Below are positions 48,651-59,763 of a DNA stretch of 64,000 bases, one piece after another. The translations under genes were made by a program, and so were the position numbers. The notes under the pieces were generated by a model. The model made no database searches and was not told the DNA's origin. It saw only the letters and a program-made list of their open reading frames with translations. Source of the DNA: Fonsecaea monophora (taxonomy: Eukaryota; Ascomycota; Eurotiomycetes; Chaetothyriales; Herpotrichiellaceae); the NCBI RefSeq assembly GCF_001642475.1, contig NW_019173985.1, positions 1 through 64,000 on the forward strand, in the 5' to 3' direction. Position 1 is the first letter of the stretch; each line of letters opens with the position of its first letter.

Positions 48651-50002
48651 TCAACCGGCCGCTTTCTTGTGTCCTTCGGCTTCCTGATACACTCTTAGTC
48701 TTTGCCGAAGTTGATAATAGAGGAGCGACAAGACTTACCGCCACGCGATGACTGACTCTCAACGTCTCTGACTGCCAGATTGCCCTGGGGTCAGGCGCTT
48801 TCAGGTCATCTCGCGCAACATCGATGAACCCTTCAGGCGCAAACTTCCGCGGGAGTATAACTATGGCGCGACCTGAATGATAGCGTGTAAGTAAAAGGGA
48901 GTGAGTATTGATATATGGCTAGGCCCAAATACCGTTCATCGTCTTGTCACTTGCAATTCTGAGGGCTGCTCTGCCCGCGTCTTCGAGAGTCGCAAAGTCC
49001 AGATTGAGTTTCTCCAAACGCTGTATAACTTCCTCGCTCATGATGGGAGTTTTAGTGAACCTGGCGCGTATTTGTTAGCCAAAAGAACAAGTGTGTGGGA
49101 AGACCGCATAGGATTTACCATGGACATAGAAAGTTGACCCGCACATCCTGCATCCAGCTCGTTCGACGCAAACTTCTCATCAAGCCTCGGACTCCAAATT
49201 TCGATGCAGAGTATTGCGGCGTCCCCGGTTGATCGACGTATGCCGCAGTACTGCCCTGGAGGATCAAGCAACGGTCACGATGTTCATCGACCGGCGACTT
49301 GCGGAAATAGTGCATCGCCAGCTTGACCGTGTAAAGGACTCCGATGAGGTTGATATTGACGATACGTAGATTTGGCTTGACAGGGGGTCCGGATGGATCT
49401 GGGCCGTTCAGAAAAGTTCCATGACACTGCGTTCTTTAGAGGTAGCTCACCATCGAGGTCAAAGACATCGTCAAGTCCACTGACCCCGGCGTTGGCCATG
49501 ACGATATCACAGCTCTTTGCCGGGGATTTGCTCATGGCTGTTTCAAAGAGTTGTACCTGATCATCCCATGAAGTCACATCGCATTTGACGAATGCGGCTT
49601 GCCTACTACAAGTTAGCGACTGCCTACCACTCAAGAACAAGGACAAATACCCCGGAAACTGCGAGACGAGCTGTGACCCGTCTGCTTCGTTCAAGTCACC
49701 TACAGTGACGAAAGCACTACAGAGGGGTTGGTTGGTCAGCAGCTCTCCTGATCATGAATGGCAAAAGATTGTCTCACCCTGCACCCAGAAGGGCATCAAC
49801 ATAACTCCTGCCGATCCCACTACAGCCTGTACGAGAAAAGGCGAGTCAACTCTGCGGCCAATTTCGACCCGGTGGAGGGCGAAGTACCTCCCGTGACAAT
49901 AACACTCTTATCCTTTAGTTGTGCGAGATCTGGTGGTGCTGAGCAGTCAACCGGACCTCGATCCTCGTACTTGGGTACAGTCATCATGCATGGAATATTC
50001 AA
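48651..50002 (-). CDS. Short-chain dehydrogenase/reductase, cluster SDR-2
   Basis: Eight exons (49888-50002, 49778-49826, 49651-49716, 49451-49602, 49119-49398, 48933-49060, 48739-48872, 48651-48683) join in frame to 318 residues. SDR marks: VIVTGGCSGIGRSYVDALL (cofactor loop), VTVGDLNEADG (Asp after strand 2, suggesting NAD), ANAGVSG, catalytic LQGSTAAY and QYSASKFGV, then FLCPWFTKTPI. A 28-residue leader precedes the fold and the tail after the core (ARDDLKAPDP onward) is extended. This is a different subgroup from SDR-1 and SDR-3: eight exons rather than two and a longer protein. It resembles the classical NAD-dependent alcohol dehydrogenases related to 15-hydroxyprostaglandin dehydrogenase. 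It is divergent from the regulator gene across 910 bp, so the two probably share control elements. An alternative start at the nearby in-frame Met is possible. Confidence 0.9.
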
Positions 50003-50912
50003 TCTATCGTCCTTTGAAAGTACACTGTGTAAAGTGTGGGTGCTCGCCTCGAAACCAGTGTGGTCGCCACTTTAATAGATAAAAGCATTGCCAATCCAGC
50101 CTACACCCCGGTTAATAGCGGTCATTACTCTGGTTCAGAGTTACCCGAGCCGAATCGACGCTTGCTCATAGCCTCCAGAGGGGGGAAGTGTGAGTGGTAT
50201 TTCTCGAGGTAGGTTCTCTGACCAACATGGGATTACCTAACCTACTGTATTCTGAAGTATGACTGACTCGCGCGTGGTGGGGGAGTGGGTCAAACCTGAC
50301 CCGTTGGTAGCAGATTCAACCTAATGTGGCCTAACCCATCGCCGAGTGGGTTCAGCACTGCGGGGGATGCCGACTTGGTGCTCAAGCGGTTCGGCTCACG
50401 AATGGAGCCTCTTCTCGACCATCGACAACTAGACAATTTTGGCCGCAATGACACCAAATACCGGTGATAACAACGGGCTGGGAGTTTTGCCAAATTGTCA
50501 ACTCGTCCGACCCTTCTCTCACCTTTTCTTTTGACCCGAAGCTGGCAAAGGTCGATGCCGCGGGCGAAATACTGCGCCAAGACTTTCAACCGAACGTGAT
50601 ATTCTGTGTCAACGGCTCAGCTCGGCTCGGCTGAAAACCAACACTCCCTTGTGACCTCGTATACAAATGCGAGTCAGATGCTTGTTATAAGTACACTATT
50701 GGAATGAGGCGATTAAAGTAGAGCACACGGCCCCACGGACCGAGATCCATGCCGTCCCTCTCCGCGCTGCCCGCCTCTGGGGTCTGGGCTCTGGGGAAGC
50801 CTGGAATGTTGGCGGGCGCAGACGGTGGCCGGGGTGACGTCGGTATATCGCTGTCGCCGACGATGTCGATATTTTGCTTCCGATCCTTTGCACGCGGTAC
50901 ACTTGATCGGAT
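50003..50912. promoter_or_regulatory. Divergent promoter of SDR-2 and the Zn2Cys6 regulator
   Basis: A 910-bp region between two head-to-head starts. It contains CGGTTCGGCT at 50387-50396, shared with the monooxygenase upstream region, and a one-mismatch inverted copy (AGCCGAATCG) at 50148-50157. Several other GGCTCGGCT-like words lie near 50615-50635. A regulator autoactivating itself and the cluster from here would fit, but this is inference. Confidence 0.4.
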
Positions 50913-53730
50913 ATGTCAGACAGCCCGCAAACACCACTGACCCGGACGCAGTCGTCAGTTGGCTCGACAACTATGAAACGAGCGTCTCGAGCTTGTTATG
51001 TCTGCCATAGACGCAAAATCCGCTGCGATGCAATGACAAAGGACCATGGGGACCCCTGCTCCAGCTGCGTCGCGCTCAACACGCTGTGCGAGCTTGTTCC
51101 GGGCAGAGTTGGGAGGTAGATGTTGACCGTCTTCTGCAAGCGAAAGGCTCCCGGGGCTTCGCTAACTTGATGCAAACCTCACAGAAGATACAAAAGATCA
51201 AAAACGGGACCGGAGTCTGCACCGGCTGACAAGGTAGACTGTGGTAGCGGTCTTGATGCCCACGTATCTGATGATCTAGACCACCAGACATGCCTTCCAC
51301 CAGGTCGGGTCGCGGAGAGCCAGTCCATGCAGGACTCGCAGGCGGCTGCTCGTATTCCCCCGAGTGACCGGAATACGGTTCAGCTGTCTCCTCTCGAGAC
51401 TAGTTTGAACGTATCGTCATCTAGGGGGAGGACTCGCAGCACGTTGGAATCCGTCGAGATGGAGGACATCACGAATAAGGTCTGGAGCAGCCCTCTTGAT
51501 CAGGCGGACGAATTTTGTGCTTCATTGCCATCCGGATCACCCTCGTTGACCCCTCGATTTCTGGGAATAGCTGGCCGGACCGCAGCCAAACAGGCGACAA
51601 GATCCCACTACCGCGTCGTCTACGCGGGTGAGACCGTCAACCACTCGGGCCTTTCACCCATGACCGGCCACGGACGCTTCCACTCGGAACGACCACCTGC
51701 ATCGAAGCTGCCTACAGTATACCAAAGTCGATCATATCCCTCGTCAAGTTTACCCAGCCCAAGCTGGATTGAGAGAAGCATTGTCAGCGACGAGGATGGC
51801 ATCGGCCCCTTTAGTGACCTCCCTCCCGAGGAGGAGTTCTACCTGAGATCCATGAAGAAGGTCCTGTTCTTCCCTCCGAACGGCATCATGAACACCTACA
51901 TGATGGCCTTCCTCGACCACGTGCTGCCGGAGTTCCCAGTCGTCGACCGGTTCAAGCTGGCGAGTATCTATGATTCCTTCCTCGGCGGCGTCGCCCTGTC
52001 ACCCTTGCTGTTCCACGCCATCCTTTTTTGCGCCTCCCAGTATGTCGACAATGACACCCTGAAGCAAACCGGCTTCGACACGCGGATGAGCGCCAAAGAG
52101 TATTTCTACCGGCGGGCTGCCATGTTGTACTTTCTCGACTGTGAACAGGACCAGCTGCTCGTGATCCAGGCCGTCATCTTCATCAGTCCATGGTGGTCCG
52201 ACTACAACGAAGACAAAGACACGCGATACTGGATCTCGTGCGCCTGCAACCTGGCGCAGGCCATGGGTATGCATGCCACCATGTCCAAATGGACGCAAAT
52301 CTCCCCTGACGAGAGATCCCTCTGGCGGAGGATTCTCTGGACCCTTTTTGTAAGTGACAAGCTCCTGGGAAGGATTCAATCAGCACGTCACATTCAAGAG
52401 CCGGTTGCTAATAGGCAACCACAGTCACGAGAACACAACGTCGCCATCGGCGTTGGGACGCCTTTCCTGCTGAGGCGCGATGATATCAACGTGGAACCCC
52501 TGACCGTAAACGATTTCTACGAGTTCTTGGACTCAACTCCAGTCGAATCGGCTGGCGGAAGCCCACCAGGCGTCATAGACTTCACTGCGTTTTCCCGTGT
52601 ACACGTCTCGTTCGCGCTCGAGCTAGTTCGATTGTCGGTGATGAGTGAGTCCTTTACGCCCGTTTCGAGCCTGCTGCGTCCCGCGTTTTAACTTTGCTGT
52701 TTATAGTGGACCAGTTGGTTAAAATGGATTCCCCCAGTCTACAACACCAGACCAACGCGCTGGAGTTCTACGCCGAGTTCCAGAATCGACTGACACGGGA
52801 GTCGCCTCCGGTGCTGGTGAACCTCTGCGCGAATGTGCCGGGATTGAGAGAAAGTACCCGTGACAACGACACCGACGTGGAGGAAATGTGGCTCACGTTT
52901 CTGCGGATCAACTATGAGCGGATCCTCGCGCTGAACGCCCGGTACTTGTACAAGGCGATTTTGAGCGCCACGTCGTCCCCCCCTGGCGTCCCGTCAGAGG
53001 AGCAGGCGAGGATGCTGATCGTGCGCTCAGCGTCGAGAACCCTGAACATGTTTGAAGATTTGTTGGCGATGGGGTTCTTGAAGTACTCCCATGGGTTCAT
53101 GTGAGTGTGGAGGGTTTAGCTGGCCAAAGACCGGTTGGATTTCAACACCAACGGTCGTCGACTAGCCTGCTTCCCCCCTTTCCTCCTTTCCTCCCTTCCT
53201 ACCCAAACTGGAATCCATCATCAAACCCTTGACCGGACCAGCTCGACGGCTGACGAAACACGACGGACAGGAATACCGCCATCATCAACTCGATGATCAC
53301 AATGGCCGAAGAAATCAAACTGGCCCCGGAGGACAGCCAGCGGTACAAAACGGCCGAAAACAAGTTCGCGCTGGGCATGATGATCCTCGAAGAGATGCGC
53401 AAATACTGGCCGCCGCCACTGTGGGCATACTCGCTGTTCAGCCATCTCAGCCAGGATCACTTTTCCCGGCTGAAGCAACTACTCCCGCAAAGGCCGTCAT
53501 CCTCGTCGCCTCCTCCCCTTTCTTCTTCTTCCAACGCCGATCGTCGAGATATCGACACCGCCCGAGACAAGGCCGCCCCGTGCGAGCCATGTTGGCCTGG
53601 TCAGACGATCGACAATTTCTGGTGGGACGACCTGTTCTCGCTGGAAAGTCGCGGTCAGCAGCAGCAGCAGCAGGATGCGGCGCTGTGGCTCCAGTGCGAT
53701 TTTGCAGAGCTGCGCAATTCACTGGGGTGA
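50913..53730 (+). CDS. Zn2Cys6 fungal transcription factor, cluster regulator
   Basis: Five exons (50913-51115, 51185-52349, 52425-52644, 52707-53100, 53271-53730) join in frame to 813 residues. Residues 28-57 form the zinc binuclear cluster with all six Cys: CYVCHRRKIRC, then CSSC and a final C (CxxCx6C...CxxCx6C). A basic segment follows (RRYKRSKTG). The middle-homology region of the fungal_trans class spans about residues 240-560 (MMAFLDHVLPEFPVVDRFKL, AVIFISPWWSDYNEDKDTRY, AMGMHATMSKW, RRILWTLF, FLLRRDDINVEPLTVNDFYE), as in cutinase transcription factor 1-type proteins. A polyglutamine run lies near the C-terminus. Located inside the cluster and divergent from SDR-2, it is the likely pathway-specific activator binding CGG-type sites. 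The last intron is 170 nt, longest in the gene. Confidence 0.93.
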
Positions 53731-54187
53731 AACCACCCACACGGCTTTCTTGGAACTTGTAGAGATTAGATACCTTTCAATCACATTAAATAAATTACCT
53801 TGGCCCTCGCACCGTAACCACGATGGTGTGTCTCGGGCATATGAAACTTTCAAGTGTTCTCATCTCATGGGTTGTTGCCGACTGTCTACTCGGTACTCTA
53901 AATGAGCTCGAGCATCGATGAATTTTGTGTACTTGTAGCAAGCGGGGGAATTGGAACCATGTTACCATGTGTCTCGCCGAGACGCTCAGACCAAGGCGGG
54001 TTACAGTTTGGCAATAACTCGCCCACATTATTTTGAACTACGTACGTAGCCTGACTCTGTGGAGCATGGGTGTTTTGTATTGAACAATACAACCACCACC
54101 GATTCTTCCCGTGCACTTTTTTGAAGCCTCCGCTCCCCGCGTCACAACACCAAGTCCCTTCACCCAGCTCATGGGTATGAGACGCCG
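53731..54187. other. Convergent intergenic region
   Basis: 3' flanks of the regulator (+) and SDR-3 (-). Nothing else seen. Confidence 0.5.
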
Positions 54188-55067
54188 CTAGGCTGCAGCA
54201 CCTCCATCCACGCTGAGCACCGCTCCCGTGATGAACGAGGCGTCGTCACTGAGCAAGAAGGCGACGGCTTGGGCCTGTTCTTCCGGCTGGGCCATTCTCC
54301 CGAGAGGAAGGCTGGAATACGTGTTGAGCGTGCTGCTGGAGGTCGTGGTCGTCGGCCCTTTCAGCAATGCGTCAAGCATCGGTGTTTCGGTTGGGCCTCT
54401 GGTGCAATCGATCACGAATTAGCCATTAGCAAAAAGGAGTGAAACTCGGATATAATCACAAATGTGTACTCTAATAAAGGGTGTCGCGAAGGGGGGGATG
54501 GAAATAGTAATTGACGTACGGGGCAATGGCATTGACTCTAATGCCCTTGACACCGGCCTCTCGTGCCGCTGTCTTGGTCAAGCCCACCACCGCATGCTTA
54601 GAAGCGACATATGCGCCCAGTCCAGTACGGCCTCGGATCCCAGACAAGGACGCCACGTTGACGATGCTTCCTCCGCGGCCCAAGGCTTTCAACTCGGCCC
54701 TCAGACAGTAGAACGTCCCCGTGGCGTTCACGCCCATGATCTTGTCCCACGTGGCATTGTCGGTGTCTTCGAGGTTGACGAACCCGCCACCCCAGCCGGC
54801 GACATTGGCCGCGCCGTCGACCTTGCCGAAATGCTTCACGGTCGACGCGATCCAGTTCTGCACATCCACGTCCGAAGTCACGTTGAGGACGGTGCCGACG
54901 GCCTCGACGCCTCGCTTCTTCAGGTCCTCGACGAGTTCTTTCAACGGCCGTTCTGCAATGTCAGCCAGTGCCAACTTTGCGCCCCGGGATGCTACGAGAT
55001 TGGTGACGGCGAGTCCTATCCCTGACGCGGCTCCCGTCACGGCGATGACTTTTCCTTCCAACGCCAT
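54188..55067 (-). CDS. Short-chain dehydrogenase/reductase, cluster SDR-3
   Basis: Exon 1 (54520-55067, 548 nt) and exon 2 (54188-54398, 211 nt) join over a 121-nt intron to 252 residues, with exactly the exon lengths of SDR-1. Motifs are intact: IAVTGAASGIGLAVTNLVAS (canonical TGxxxGIG), LALADIAERP, AANVAGWGG, IVNVASLSGIRG, AYVASKHAVVGLTK, and the end DDASFITGAVLSVDGGAAA. By eye it is a little over half identical to SDR-1, so the duplication is old. Like SDR-1 it should oxidise or reduce a secondary alcohol/ketone pair with NAD(H). It closes the cluster on the right. Substrate specificity between the two may differ, since loops such as GWGGGFVNLEDTDN against AIDGGFNDVKDLKN vary. Confidence 0.94.
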
Positions 55068-55938
55068 GATTTCACGAGCAAGGGCAGGATGCGCCAAAAA
55101 CTATAGCGGGTGCTGAATGAAGAAAGCACCAAATGTTGGTGCACCAGATGTATATTATATCTGGACGTCCGTTTGTAGAAGTGACAGCCACTGGCGCCCA
55201 GGGTAAAGAGGTCGTCTTTGGCGGTTCTAGCAGATCGTGCAGGACGGCCGCAAGTTGACACCAGAAGCATGCACTTTATCTGTCGACTCTGGGCCTTTCA
55301 AGGCATGCGGGGTCCGGCACAGAGCTCGGTTGATACATTGTTGGCTTAACTCGGCGAGCACTCGAACCCCAGGTCTTCTTGGTGGCCCTTCCCACCACTT
55401 GACATCCTTTCCGCAGCACTCAAGCAAGATTTGTTGTTGAGTTCAAAGGGTGGACAACAAAAGCAGTCGATGTATTCTTGCCGTCAGAGTGTGCAGACTT
55501 CTATTTCGAGAAGCTGGCATAATAGAACCCGAACTTCCATAAATAGCTAGCTCTCCTGGCTTTCGACTTTGACCCGCATTTGGCCGAACTAGCTTGGGCC
55601 GACAGCTAGTCCAACCATCATACGCCCGCCCTGCGTTCTCCGTACTGTTTCAGCTGTCCGTGGCACGGTGCTTCGGGGATATCCCAGCCAGGAGTGCAAG
55701 TTGGGAAACTCTTTGGAATATCCAAGGTGACGAGGGTGTCGGCAAAGAGACAGCCATGTACGTAGGAATTTTGCAGTTCATATCGGCTCTTGCTGAACCT
55801 CGCGAGTCTTGGCATCACGTGAGTCGACTCTCCGGGCCAACTACACCAAGTGCCCAAGCGCATGAACGCAACACTACCCTCGACCTTTGACCAGCACTTG
55901 TTGAAATCCCTCCGACTCTCTCAGGAATGTAAGGCTGT
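55068..55938. other. Intergenic region, right border of the cluster
   Basis: SDR-3 and RRG7 are head to head here, so this holds both promoters. The ORF at 55594-55890 shows no domain and is not called. Confidence 0.5.
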
Positions 55939-57060
55939 ATGCTCGGCAGCTGCTCTTCCTTTAGCAGCCGCACATATGGCACGATCACCTCGCGCCTTCT
56001 CCGGAATGTAACCGCATCACGACGCCCATCCTCTCCCATCCCAGGATGTGGCCGAAGAGAGCACGCAGAGCAGTCACTCGTCTCGCTGAGGAGACGGTCC
56101 ACCAGATGGCTCCATCACTCCCCGTCGGTCCGTGAGAAGAACGCACCGCCCTCTCTCTCCTCACCACCGAGATCCTCGCTCCTGGACTCTTCCTCCCCAC
56201 ACAACTCTCTAGAATCCTTCCACGCCTACGCGGCCCGCACCGGTCTGTCGCGATCCAGCACCGTCTACACTGGCACCACGTACGAATACCTCGCACAGTC
56301 CACCCTCCGACCCTATGGGTTTGAGCTGCATCGAGTGGGCGGCAGAGGGGATCGCGGCGTCGATCTCGTAGGTGTCTGGGAGATACCCATCTTGTCGCAC
56401 ACCGGCGAATGGAAAGAGACGAGGCATAACACAAAAAGTCGAGCATATAATCATGCGGGGTCCGAAGAGTTTGAGGGTGTAGAGACCTTGCAGCTCAAGG
56501 TGCTGGTCCAATGTAAACGCCTGTCGGGGAGGCATGCTAGGATTGGGCCGAATCTGGTCAGAGAATTGGACGGGGCTGTCAGAGCGAGTAGAAGTGCAGC
56601 CTTTGTTGACATGATCTTCCCTCAGAACACGGCGGCGGGCACGGCCACAGATGAGGGGAGCAGCAACCTCGGGGAAGAACCCCAACAGTCGAACCTGGGG
56701 ATGGGACAGGCCATCGGCGTGCTGGTGGGCACCAGGCCAGCGACCAAAGGCGTGGTGGACGGTATGAGCCGGTCGACTCGTGGATTAGTCTGGATCATGA
56801 TGGAAGAAGCCACGGATCAAGAAACGGGGCCGAGGGTTGAACCACAACTCACAGACCAAAGCGAGTCTCTTTCCCCAGACACAACCGACCCCACTACCGC
56901 TCTAAAGGGCCGCGTCAAGCAAATCCTCTGGAACCACGCTGCCCGCGGTGCAGGACTAGAGGGCGTCGACGTGGTAAAGCGTTACGCCTCGGACGGTGCC
57001 GAAGAGGTGGTACTGATGCGAGGCGGGCGAGTCTGGGGCGGCAGTCCAAGACAGAAATGA
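55939..57060 (+). CDS. RRG7-like mitochondrial protein with restriction-endonuclease fold
   Basis: A single-exon gene of 373 residues. The first 60 residues are rich in Arg and Ser (CSSFSSRTYGTITSRLLRNV, HSPSVREK), fitting a mitochondrial targeting sequence. The DUF2034 core starts near residue 110: STVYTGTTYEYLAQSTLRPY, then HRVGGRGDRGVDLVGVW and LKVLVQCKRL, and GPNLVRELDGAVRAS. The pattern Gly-Asp-x-Gly-Val-Asp followed by Gln-Cys-Lys is the catalytic D...QxK motif of Mrr-like nucleases and looks intact. The second half carries an insertion of about 40 variable residues (QETGPRVEPQ region). In yeast Rrg7 is needed for respiratory growth; the biochemical activity is not established. Sits just right of the cluster but appears unrelated to it. 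Confidence 0.88.
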   Translation: MLGSCSSFSSRTYGTITSRLLRNVTASRRPSSPIPGCGRREHAEQSLVSLRRRSTRWLHHSPSVREKNAPPSLSSPPRSSLLDSSSPHNSLESFHAYAARTGLSRSSTVYTGTTYEYLAQSTLRPYGFELHRVGGRGDRGVDLVGVWEIPILSHTGEWKETRHNTKSRAYNHAGSEEFEGVETLQLKVLVQCKRLSGRHARIGPNLVRELDGAVRASRSAAFVDMIFPQNTAAGTATDEGSSNLGEEPQQSNLGMGQAIGVLVGTRPATKGVVDGMSRSTRGLVWIMMEEATDQETGPRVEPQLTDQSESLSPDTTDPTTALKGRVKQILWNHAARGAGLEGVDVVKRYASDGAEEVVLMRGGRVWGGSPRQK

Positions 57061-57600
57061 GCCATCGACTTTTGTGAGTTTTTCATTGTAAATAAAATAA
57101 ACACCCGGGCAAAATGCAAGTAAATCGGGGCAATATCAGCTCTGGTATCGTACATTGCCTTTGCCTTCCCTTTCCCCTTTCCACATCTCCCCCCTCTCCC
57201 TGCCCCATGAGTATCTGGCATATGTGCACTGTGCTGCCTCAACACAAGGAAAAGCAACGACGACGATAGTTGGGTATCAAAGCCCCTGTTGGAAAAAGCT
57301 CACATCACACAAAAGATCTATTTCTCCTTGCCTGTCCATCCGAGGTGCGTCAGTCAGATAGATGCCCTCTTTATTTGACCCTCTCTGAGCTGTCCGGTAG
57401 CTGGTCAAGCACGCACGATCACGCAGCAAGAACGCTCACATCTCCTTCCGCTCTCCGGTCCTGGTTATTCCTGTTCCCGCATTGGTGTGTTCTAGATGCA
57501 CGCCGCAGGCCAGCCCGAGATCAATGCCAGCGTCTACCACACGGCCCCTTATCGTCAAACAAAGGAAAATGTTTTAAAAGGTCGATTGTGCTGTATGAAT
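57061..57600. other. Convergent intergenic region
   Basis: 3' flanks of RRG7 (+) and carnitine acetyltransferase (-). C/T-rich near 57155-57215. Nothing else seen. Confidence 0.5.
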
Positions 57601-59763
57601 TTACAGCTTGGCCTTGGGCGTCTCCATGCTGGGTAGGAGCATGTCTCTGATGTCGCTGGCCGCTTCGTTGAGGTAGAAACTCATCCGTTCACAGCCGAGT
57701 TTCTTGGAGACAATGTTGAATTGTAAACTAAACAGGCTGTCAGAACAATGCGCTACTAGCAAGAAATGTAGTGCATGGCGAAATACGAAGGGTGGAAGGG
57801 CAGTAGAGGTTAGAAAGTAAACATACCTGTTCTCATTGATCATATAAGCAATGCCCCAGCCTTGGTCCACAACTTGACTCCAGCCGTAACCGTTGAAGTA
57901 CTCGGAACTCAGCTGACTGCTCGAAATGTACCAAGTGCTCGAGTAGGTGTATGCGGGATCAGTAAACACCTCAGGTGTCTCCTCGCCGGGTTGGATGAGC
58001 TTCTTCAGACCGAACAGATGACGGTCCACGCCATAGCCGTCGCTTGCATCAGCCGTATATTGCACGTGCGCTTGAACAGCAGCGCGGAAGAGACGTTCGG
58101 TTTCTTCGCGGGAGACAGAGGGGTCGGCCATGGCGTTGCAGAAAGCCACACTCTCGTCCGAGACTGTGCGAGTGGTTTCTGTTCGACCCAGCTGGTACTT
58201 TCGCGTGGCGGCAGATTCGTATGTGGGTCGGTTCTTGCCGTACATCTTGTGATAGGCCAGCTGGATGACCATCTGCACGTATGCATCGGGGGAGCACTTG
58301 AACTTCTTGATCAGTCCCTTGCCGTATCCTTGGTATGCCTGGACGCGGAGGTCGTGGGCACCAATGACTTGACGGAACTGCGACTGTGCGGCGGCCAGAT
58401 CGTCAAGCACAGCTGCGGAGGTTTCAAATTTCAAGGCAACAGGGTCGGGCAGGTCGGAGCGGACGGATGGGTTGTCGAAGTCGAGTTTATTGTGAGTGAT
58501 GAGGGCATTCACTGTATCGCAGAGACGGTGAGTCGGGGTACCATCCATCATGGAATGTTCACCCATGAAGCCGGCGGTGCCGTTATCGTTGATGATGAAT
58601 TGGATCGGCTTGTCGTACCATCGGTTCGAGCCGTCGCCGTGCCAATAAACGTGAGCGCGCTCTTCAAGGGTGACGGGAGCGCTGGAGTCCAGGCACACGA
58701 TGAACGACGAAGACTCGATCTCTTTGAGGACCTCGGCGTTCAAAGGAGACGCGGACAGAAGGTTTTGGCGGGCAGTGGCGCCTTGGTCGCGGGGGAAAGA
58801 CGTAATGGCACCAACGGGGTCGGCCAGCTGGGCATTCTTGTAGACCTTGTTGAATTGAAGCTCGAGCTCAGAGGTGTTGAGCTGTCTGCCCGAAACATGG
58901 GTCTGAACCTTCCAGAACTGGTTGTTGCGCATGACTATGATGTGCTCGTTGCCCTCGGCAGGGTATTGAATAGGATAATCCACGGGAAGGGCGGCGACGC
59001 GGGAGGTGTTGAACATGTACTCGTAGCTGCTCATGGCCATGGGCTTCTTGCGCATATACTCGGGTTCCAGAGTCTTGTCATCGACCTGTCTCTTGAACTC
59101 CAAGGCCGCGGTCGTGATGGCAGCGGCACGTTTCGCAGGGTTTCTTCTCCGACGGTCGTCGCGGAATGAGTAGAAGTACGAGACGTACGGCACCACCGGA
59201 TCACGATAGCCCAAGTACGCAGACTCGTTCCACCAGTCAATTATCCAGTTCTTGACGTTGGGGTCTTTTGCTTTTGCTATTAACCTCTCTTGTAGCTTCT
59301 GGCCGATGCCTCCTGGTTTGTTCAGTGCAGCGACAGCCTTTTCCGAGGCAGCATACTCCTCTTTGGTCAGGAGAGGGTGCAGGCTCTTCAGGTACCGGGC
59401 GGAGGTTTCTTCGAGGGGAGGAACTGGTAGTCTGGGTAGGGAATCTTCGAAACGAAGCATTGGACCTTTAGAGAGGTCTTCTCGGTACTCTGTAGCCATC
59501 CGCTCCTGTTAGACATGCTCTTTCGCAAGAAGTTCCAATAAATCAGACTCACCCTCGGTCACCCAGAACTGAGCCTTACTCGAGGCCTTCCGCTTGTTTG
59601 TAGGAGCCATGGCGAGCGACTGTCACTCTGTCAGTTTCCCCCACCTGACGTCAACTGGCATTGAAAGATGATCCGTTACCTTGAGAGCAGCTGAAGTGGG
59701 AGAGGCACGAGAAATGGCACGTAGGGTCGTCTGTGCTCCTAGTCGAGGCAGTGTGGGAAACAT
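57601..59763 (-). CDS. Carnitine O-acetyltransferase, dual-targeted
   Basis: Four exons (59680-59763, 59553-59619, 57827-59489, 57601-57727) join in frame to 646 residues. Exon 1 encodes 28 residues rich in Arg, Ser and Ala with no acidic residue (PRLGAQTTLRAISRAS), a good mitochondrial presequence. Exon 2 contains a second Met (59610) that would give a 615-residue form without it. The C-terminus is AKL, a PTS1-type peroxisomal signal. The catalytic domain is complete: RLPVPPLEETSARYLKSLHP, WNESAYLGYRDPVVPYVSYF, catalytic His in GEHSMMDGTPTHRL (about residue 360), and YGKGLIKKFKCSPDA and STWYISSSQLSSEYF for CoA and carnitine contact. It moves acetyl units as acetylcarnitine between peroxisome, cytosol and mitochondrion, required for growth on fatty acids and acetate. 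The isoform pair resembles the known yeast Cat2 arrangement. Confidence 0.95.

Noticed and set aside
55594..55890. 98-codon ORF upstream of RRG7
   Set aside because: No recognisable domain and a position within the SDR-3/RRG7 divergent promoter.
58005..59169. Long plus-strand ORF (57862-59169) opposite carnitine acetyltransferase
   Set aside because: It is the antisense shadow of a clearly conserved gene with matching codon periodicity on the minus strand.
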